A stretch of DNA of 64,000 nt, taken from assembly GCF_039542905.1 (NCBI RefSeq), contig NZ_BAABIS010000001.1, positions 3,844,001 through 3,908,000 of the forward strand. Reading direction: 5' to 3'. A program made the translations under genes and the position numbers. The number at the start of each line of letters is the position of its first letter. Position 1 is the stretch's first letter. The notes beneath the pieces are model-generated. The model was not told the DNA's origin. It made no database searches and saw only the letters and a list, made by a program, of their open reading frames with translations. Positions 59,804 to 64,000 of the stretch are shown here, piece after piece. Source of the DNA: Kitasatospora terrestris. Lineage in GTDB: Bacteria; Actinomycetota; Actinomycetes; Streptomycetales; Streptomycetaceae.

Positions 59804-60493
59804 ATGGCCACCACCGCCCACCGCCTGCTCACCACCACCGCGCTGCTCGCCACCGCCGTCCTCGCCCTGACCGCCTGCGACGCGGACGACCCCGCCCCCG
59901 GCACGGCAGCGGCCACGGCTTCCGCCTCGGGGCCGGCCGCGGCCACCGCCTCGCCGTCCGGCAGCGCCACTGCCGCTGCCACCGCCTCCGGGAAGGCCGT
60001 GGGCGCCACCGGCACGCCCTCCGCGCGGGCCACCAAGTCCGCTGCCGGCGCCGCCTCTACCGGAGCCGGTGCCGGTGCCGGTGCCGGTGCCGGTGCCGGT
60101 GCTGGCAAGGCGGCGCCGAGCCAGGACTGCACCGCCGCGGCCCAGCGCCCGGGCCACAAGGTGATCAACGCCACGTCCGCGACAACCACCCGGCTGACCG
60201 CCACCGCGACCGCCTTCGTCTGCGGACCGGAGGTCGAGAACGACGGCTACTGGACCCCGGTCGGCGCCGCCGGCCCGTACGCCTTCGCCCCCGGCGCCAC
60301 CGCCGAACTGGTCACCCTCGCAGGCCCCGTCACCACCGCCACGGTGCCGCTCACCACCCTGGTCCAGCACGTCAACGACTGCGCGGCGCACCACGAGCCG
60401 CCCGCCCCGTACAGCTGCTTCGGCGGCAACTACGACATCACCGTCGACGGGGCAGGTCACATCACCAAGGTCTCCGAGCTCTTCCACCCCTGA
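59804..60493 (+). CDS. Secreted lipoprotein, function unknown
   Basis: A 229-residue lipoprotein: signal peptide with lipobox LALTAC (Cys25), a low-complexity Ala/Thr/Ser/Gly linker to about residue 105, then a globular domain of about 120 residues with four cysteines (QDCTAA, FVCGPEV, NDCAAH, YSCFGG). ATG 59804 follows CAGGGGGA. The linker contains a Gly-Ala run coded by six GCCGGT hexamers (60065-60100). No family recognised. Confidence 0.8.
   Translation: MATTAHRLLTTTALLATAVLALTACDADDPAPGTAAATASASGPAAATASPSGSATAAATASGKAVGATGTPSARATKSAAGAASTGAGAGAGAGAGAGAGKAAPSQDCTAAAQRPGHKVINATSATTTRLTATATAFVCGPEVENDGYWTPVGAAGPYAFAPGATAELVTLAGPVTTATVPLTTLVQHVNDCAAHHEPPAPYSCFGGNYDITVDGAGHITKVSELFHP
60065..60100 (+). 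repeat. Hexamer microsatellite (GCCGGT)6 in lipoprotein linker
   Basis: Six exact GCCGGT units encode a Gly-Ala alternation in the linker of the lipoprotein gene at 59804. Changes in unit number would keep frame and only lengthen or shorten the linker. Confidence 0.9.
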
Positions 60494-60554
60494 CGGCACG
60501 GGTCCACCTGACGGCGCGGGCAGATTTCCCCGGCGGGCACCCGCCCGCCCGGCC

Positions 60555-62102
60555 TCAGACCGCGGGCTCGATGAAGCCCTGCTCCGTGAGCAGCCGCAGC
60601 GACTCCGGAACCCGGTCGCGCAGCACCACCTTCTCCTCGCCGAGCAACTGGGCGATCGCGTCCACGATCTCACCGGCCGCCAGGGTGCCGTCGCAGACGC
60701 CGACGAACCCGGCACCGACCGTGTCCACCTTGGTCGCCCGCCGCATGCCCCGGTTGTGACGCAGGATCACGTGCTCGGGGTCCTCCGCGCCGGGCGCGCC
60801 GACCTGCTCCTGCACCACCTCGTCCGCCAGCACGAACCGGGCCGCCAGCAGGCCCGCGTCGTCGTGCTCGCGCAGGAAGTCCTGGCGGGCGAACCAGCTC
60901 TCGATGTGCGGACCGAGCGGCTGCTCGACCGGGTGCGGCCACTCCTCGATCCGGACCGTCGGGTCCGAGGCGCCGCTCGCCCGCAGGGTGATCCAGCCGA
61001 AGCCGATGCCCTCCACGCCCGCCGCCTCGAAGGTGTCCAGCCACTCGCCGTAGCGGTCCTGGTAGTCGGAGCCGGGGCCGCGGTGGTCGCCGCCGTCGCG
61101 CAGCCACAGCTCCGCGTACTGAGCGGCGTCCTGCACCTCCCGCTGCACCACCCAGGCGTCCAGGCCGGTGCCGGCGACCCAGCCGGCCAACCGCTCCTGC
61201 CAGTCCTCGCCCTTGACGTGCTGCCAGTTCGCCAGCAGGTGGCAGTACCCGCCCGGCTCCAGGTGCGCGGCCGCGCCCCGGACCACCGACCGGCACAGCT
61301 CGTCCCCGGCCATCCCGCCGTCCCGGTAGGTGAACCGCCCGGCGGGCGAGATCACGAACGGCGGGTTCGACACGATCAGGTCGAACCGGCGGTCCCCGAC
61401 CGGCTCGAACAGGCTCCCCTCGGCCGTCGCGGTGTTCTCGAACCCGGAGAGCGCCAGCGTCAGCCGGGTGAAGTGCAGGGCCCTCGGGTTCAGGTCGGTG
61501 GCCGTGACCCGCTGGGCGTGCCGAGCGGCGTGCAGCGCCTGCACACCGGACCCGGAGCCCAGGTCCAGCGCCTCCCGCACCGGTCGGCGCACCGTCAGAT
61601 TGGCCAGCGTGGTGGAGGCTCCGCCGACGCCGAGCACCAGGTCGCGGCGTGCGATCCCGGCCGCCGTCTCCCCGGAACCGATCCCGCCGGCCCCGCCCAC
61701 CGCACACCCCAGGTCGGACACCACCCAGGCATCCGCACTCGGCAGCCCCGCCACCTCGTTGGCGTACGGCCGCACGTCCACGGTCGCCCGGACCTGCTCG
61801 CCGTCGCGCACCAGCCACCCGTCGGCCAGGCAGTCCTCGACCGGCAGCGCCACCGCGGCGGCCGCGTACGGCACCGGCTGCTGCAGCAGGAACAGCAGCA
61901 CCAGCGTCTCCAACGGCGAACCACCCCTGGTCGCCCGGAGCGCCGGCACCGCCTCGCTCCGCGCCAACGCCGCGTACGCCGTGGGACCGAGCAGGTCCAG
62001 GCAGCCGTCAGCGGTGAACGACGCGGCGAGCAGCGCCTCACGCAGCTTCGCCAGCCGGCTGGAGTCGAGAACGGGAGCGGGGGCAACGGGGCTACTGGTC
62101 AC
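60555..62102 (-). CDS. SAM-dependent methyltransferase of the RsmC/HemK-like type
   Basis: A 515-residue protein. The middle has a class I methyltransferase fold with EALDLGSGSGVQALHAARH (SAM site), ATDLNPRALHFTRL, and the catalytic loop SNPPFVISP. NPP[FY] marks enzymes acting on amino groups of bases or Gln. An N-terminal helical domain of about 160 residues and a C-terminal domain of about 170 complete it. GTG 62102 is the start. It lies in the topA-bldG neighbourhood conserved in Streptomyces. Target (rRNA, protein or small molecule) is unknown. Confidence 0.87.
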   Translation of the reverse strand: MTSSPVAPAPVLDSSRLAKLREALLAASFTADGCLDLLGPTAYAALARSEAVPALRATRGGSPLETLVLLFLLQQPVPYAAAAVALPVEDCLADGWLVRDGEQVRATVDVRPYANEVAGLPSADAWVVSDLGCAVGGAGGIGSGETAAGIARRDLVLGVGGASTTLANLTVRRPVREALDLGSGSGVQALHAARHAQRVTATDLNPRALHFTRLTLALSGFENTATAEGSLFEPVGDRRFDLIVSNPPFVISPAGRFTYRDGGMAGDELCRSVVRGAAAHLEPGGYCHLLANWQHVKGEDWQERLAGWVAGTGLDAWVVQREVQDAAQYAELWLRDGGDHRGPGSDYQDRYGEWLDTFEAAGVEGIGFGWITLRASGASDPTVRIEEWPHPVEQPLGPHIESWFARQDFLREHDDAGLLAARFVLADEVVQEQVGAPGAEDPEHVILRHNRGMRRATKVDTVGAGFVGVCDGTLAAGEIVDAIAQLLGEEKVVLRDRVPESLRLLTEQGFIEPAV

Positions 62103-62457
62103 CCCGCCATTCTCCCCCCACCCGACCGCCCGACCACCCACCCCGCCGCGCCGCGCCGCTCCCCGCGGCGCTGGACGGTCCGGCCGTACGAGCAGCCGCT
62201 TGCCCCTCCGACCCGCAGGCGCCCGATGGGCGCCGTGGACCGCGGACGGCCGCACGGAACGGGCTGGCCGTCGAAGCGGGCCGGCCGTCGAAGCGGCCGT
62301 GGCAGGGATTCAGAGCCTCGGAAGCCCTCCCCCGGACCGGGCAGGCCGCCACGGCCACCAGGAGCGGCTCGGCAGTCGGCCTGCGAACCAGGTCCTGGGA
62401 GCCAGCCGGCACCGACGTGGATGGCCGCACCGTCCGCCGGACGGCCCCTGCCCCGCG
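62103..62457. other. Intergenic region without a recognisable gene
   Basis: This 355-bp stretch separates the methyltransferase from the lipoprotein upstream on the same strand. It holds a short direct repeat (GGCCGTCGAAGCGG twice near 62265-62300) and a hairpin CCGTCC-GCC-GGACGG at about 62430-62444, a likely terminator for the lipoprotein gene. I see no convincing coding frame or RNA. Confidence 0.6.
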
Positions 62458-63174
62458 TCAGCCGGAGGCGCTGGCGCTCGCGCTCGGCTTCGCCGAACCG
62501 GAGGCCGCCGGGGCCGCCCCGCCGGACTGCGCAGCCGACGGCGACGGGCCTGCGCCGGCGCTGGCTCCGGCACTCGCGTCCGCCCCGGTCCCGGTCCCGG
62601 TCCCGGTCCCGGTCCCGGTCCCGGACGCCGCCGGCGCGCTGGCCTTGCAGCCGGGCTGCTTCTTGATCGCGTCACCCAGCGCACCGCTCTGCAGCTTCTG
62701 CATCGCCTGCGTGGACTGCTGCGACAGCTGCTGCACCTGGTCACCCACACTCCGCAGACCGTCGGCGAACTTCGCCTGGTCCGCGGTGGGAAGCCCGTCC
62801 AGCTTCTTCTGCGCCTCCTGGTAGCCCTGAGCAGCCTGCCGCAGCTCGCCGACGGCGTCCTGCTGCAGCTTTGCGCCGTCGTCGACCTTCGGCGCCCCGG
62901 CCTTGTCCACGGCGTCGGCGAGCTGCTGGCTGCTCGCGCCGAGCGTGGCGAGACCGGCCGAGAGCCGCTTCTGCAGGTCGGCCGGGGCCTCGCCCGGTAT
63001 CACCTTGGTGCTGTCGGCGAGGGCCGCCCGGGACTTGGCGGTCGGGTCCTGCGCCGCGTCGCAGACGCTCTTCGCCCAGCCGTTCAGCTGCTCGGAGTCG
63101 TCGCCGCTGCACGCAACGGCGCCGAACGCGAGCAGCGCTCCGAGCGCGGAGACGGTCAGCAGTCGCTTGTTCAC
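62458..63174 (-). CDS. Small secreted lipoprotein with helical domain
   Basis: A 238-residue lipoprotein with lipobox GAVACSG (Cys22). The mature part is a helical bundle (residues ~30-170, heptad-like: VGDQVQQLSQQSTQAMQKLQ) with two Cys (SVCDAA and PGCKAS). A Gly-Thr run and an Ala/Ser/Pro tail follow. GTG 63174 follows AAGGGG. Similar small secreted proteins lie at this place, near bldG, in other Streptomyces. Function unknown. Confidence 0.83.
   Translation of the reverse strand: MNKRLLTVSALGALLAFGAVACSGDDSEQLNGWAKSVCDAAQDPTAKSRAALADSTKVIPGEAPADLQKRLSAGLATLGASSQQLADAVDKAGAPKVDDGAKLQQDAVGELRQAAQGYQEAQKKLDGLPTADQAKFADGLRSVGDQVQQLSQQSTQAMQKLQSGALGDAIKKQPGCKASAPAASGTGTGTGTGTGTGADASAGASAGAGPSPSAAQSGGAAPAASGSAKPSASASASG
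62587..62622 (-). repeat. Hexamer microsatellite (GGTCCC)6 in lipoprotein tail
   Basis: Six exact units code for a Gly-Thr alternation at the start of the C-terminal tail of the lipoprotein at 62458. It mirrors the six-unit hexamer in the lipoprotein at 59804. Confidence 0.9.
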
Positions 63175-63330
63175 CGGAGGCCCCTTCGGTATCGGACGTC
63201 GACCAGCGAACCTACACGGCCGCCGCGGCGCGCCGCCCGGCAGCCGCCGGAACCCGTCCTGCTCCCCTGCTCAGCCGTGCCCGCGCTCCGCCCGGCTGCA
63301 CTTCGGCCCAAGGCCGGTCTCGGGTCGCTC

Positions 63331-63699
63331 TCAGGCGCGCTCGACCCTGATCGAGTCGCCGCTGCGGACCGTCCGCAGCACCTGCGGGTCCTGGTCCAGG
63401 GTGCCGAGCACGTTGCAGGCGCTGGCGAGCCGGCACTCACCGTCACGCGAGACGGGTGTGGGACCGAAGGGCAGCGCCAGGCTGTCGCCGTCCGTCCAGA
63501 ACGCGACCGTCCCGGGCTCGACCACCTGCTCGGCGTCCGGCTCCCGCTCGACGTTGATCGCGGTGTCGAAGTAGACCTCTTCGCCCCAGGTGTTGGCGCG
63601 CGAGGCGATCGGCAGCGCTGCCCAGAGCGCCTCGGCGGTGGGCGTCGACGGCAGTTCGGCAGTCGCCTGCCCGGCGGGCCACAGGATGCGTATCCGCAT
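63331..63699 (-). CDS. Cyclophilin-like fold protein (TM1367/DUF3830 type)
   Basis: A 122-residue single-domain protein. The pattern EPGTVAFWTDGDSLALPFGP followed by SACNVLGTL and a final GDSIRVER is typical of the small cyclophilin-like (TM1367) family, whose biochemical function is not established. ATG 63697-63699 follows GAGGAA. It lies between the lipoprotein and the anti-sigma gene, all reading leftward. Confidence 0.82.
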   Translation of the reverse strand: MRIRILWPAGQATAELPSTPTAEALWAALPIASRANTWGEEVYFDTAINVEREPDAEQVVEPGTVAFWTDGDSLALPFGPTPVSRDGECRLASACNVLGTLDQDPQVLRTVRSGDSIRVERA

Positions 63700-63836
63700 G
63701 GGTTCCTCTTCCGTACCTCTCGAACCGAATCCGGTCGCGCCGAGAGCAGGGAACCGCCATATTCAACAATTTGTCAACCGGCAGGGGGTGGTCAACCCGG
63801 GAGTGTCGGCCCCGCCGGCGTCCGGTTCGGAGGGAC

Positions 63837-64000
63837 TCAGACCTCGACGGTGGCCGTCGACACCGGCCAGCTCATCCGGATCACGCCGCCGTCGGAACCC
63901 TTGCCGACCTCGACGTCCTCCACCAGCCCGGTGATCACCGCGAGCCCGAGCTCGTCGTCACCGCTGTCGCCGCCCCCGGCAGTGCCGCCGGCGCCGACAG
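63837..64000 (-). CDS. C-terminus of RsbW-like ATP-binding anti-sigma factor (partial)
   Basis: Only the last 53 codons are in the window; the gene continues to the right. The sequence DDELGLAVITGLVEDVEV and GVIRMSWPV matches the end of HATPase_c anti-sigma factors. In Streptomyces such a gene stands next to bldG in this neighbourhood, where BldG is the antagonist. Assignment as that gene's homologue is by memory of gene order. Confidence 0.72.
   Translation of the reverse strand, partial: VGAGGTAGGGDSGDDELGLAVITGLVEDVEVGKGSDGGVIRMSWPVSTATVEV

Noticed and set aside
62103..62457. Possible small gene in the gap before the methyltransferase
   Set aside because: The only frames are Arg/Gly/Pro-rich, with no ribosome site or conserved pattern.
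1..64000. CRISPR arrays, insertion sequences, integrase or prophage genes
   Set aside because: None seen. The tandem hairpins and 18-bp repeats do not have the repeat-spacer regularity of CRISPR, and no transposase or phage motif appears.

Overview
The window is about 73% GC. Genes show strong third-position GC bias, many GTG starts and frequent 1-4 bp ATGA/GTGA overlaps. Together with a desferrioxamine (des) locus flanked by DmdR-type iron boxes, a thymidylate kinase fused to a membrane domain, a TopA with a long Lys/Ala tail and a gene order resembling the topA-bldG region of Streptomyces, this points to a Streptomycetaceae chromosome (Streptomyces or Kitasatospora), in a core rather than mobile region. 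I see no insertion sequence, prophage, CRISPR array or rRNA.

Left part (1-13.8 kb): a partial proline-rich gene; a cation-diffusion-facilitator exporter; an operon of an HSP90-family chaperone and a large TPR protein; a small secreted Asn/Gly-rich protein; a double TetR regulator divergent from an acyl-CoA dehydrogenase; a cupin and a TetR regulator divergent from a drug-exporter-type MFS gene; two tandem DUF202 membrane proteins; tatA; and a frame-disrupted small membrane gene coupled to a two-pore-helix-type potassium channel. 13.8-20 kb: on the minus strand, a Ser/Thr kinase, a deacetylase-glycosyltransferase fusion with a membrane partner, an unusual array of hairpins, and an ECF-type sigma factor with its membrane partner. 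20-32.9 kb: a mixed set of regulators and enzymes, a kinase-like/flippase fusion, and an AlkZ-like DNA glycosylase gene beside an ATP-dependent DNA ligase.

32.9-46.6 kb: the iron block. Two iron boxes control (i) a leftward operon of two permeases, an ATPase and a penicillin-acylase/GNAT fusion, (ii) a rightward siderophore-binding lipoprotein plus ferric-siderophore reductase, and (iii) desABCD, which makes desferrioxamine from lysine via cadaverine. The locus therefore covers synthesis, possible acyl tailoring, uptake and iron release. An iron-type superoxide dismutase follows directly.

46.6-64 kb: tRNA-Thr(CGT), a LysE exporter and secreted hydrolases, then holB, tmk and topA (replication and topology). 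After these come DUF3592, lipoprotein, methyltransferase and cyclophilin-like genes, and the C-terminus of an RsbW-like anti-sigma factor. The most notable observations are the five-hairpin array at 18047-18290, the in-frame acylase-GNAT fusion, a one-base frame break ahead of the channel gene, the pseudokinase-flippase fusion, the AlkZ-like/ligase pair, a DnaA-box palindrome at 59494-59539, a DasR-like site near tatA and repeated TAVLP motifs in the Tmk tail.
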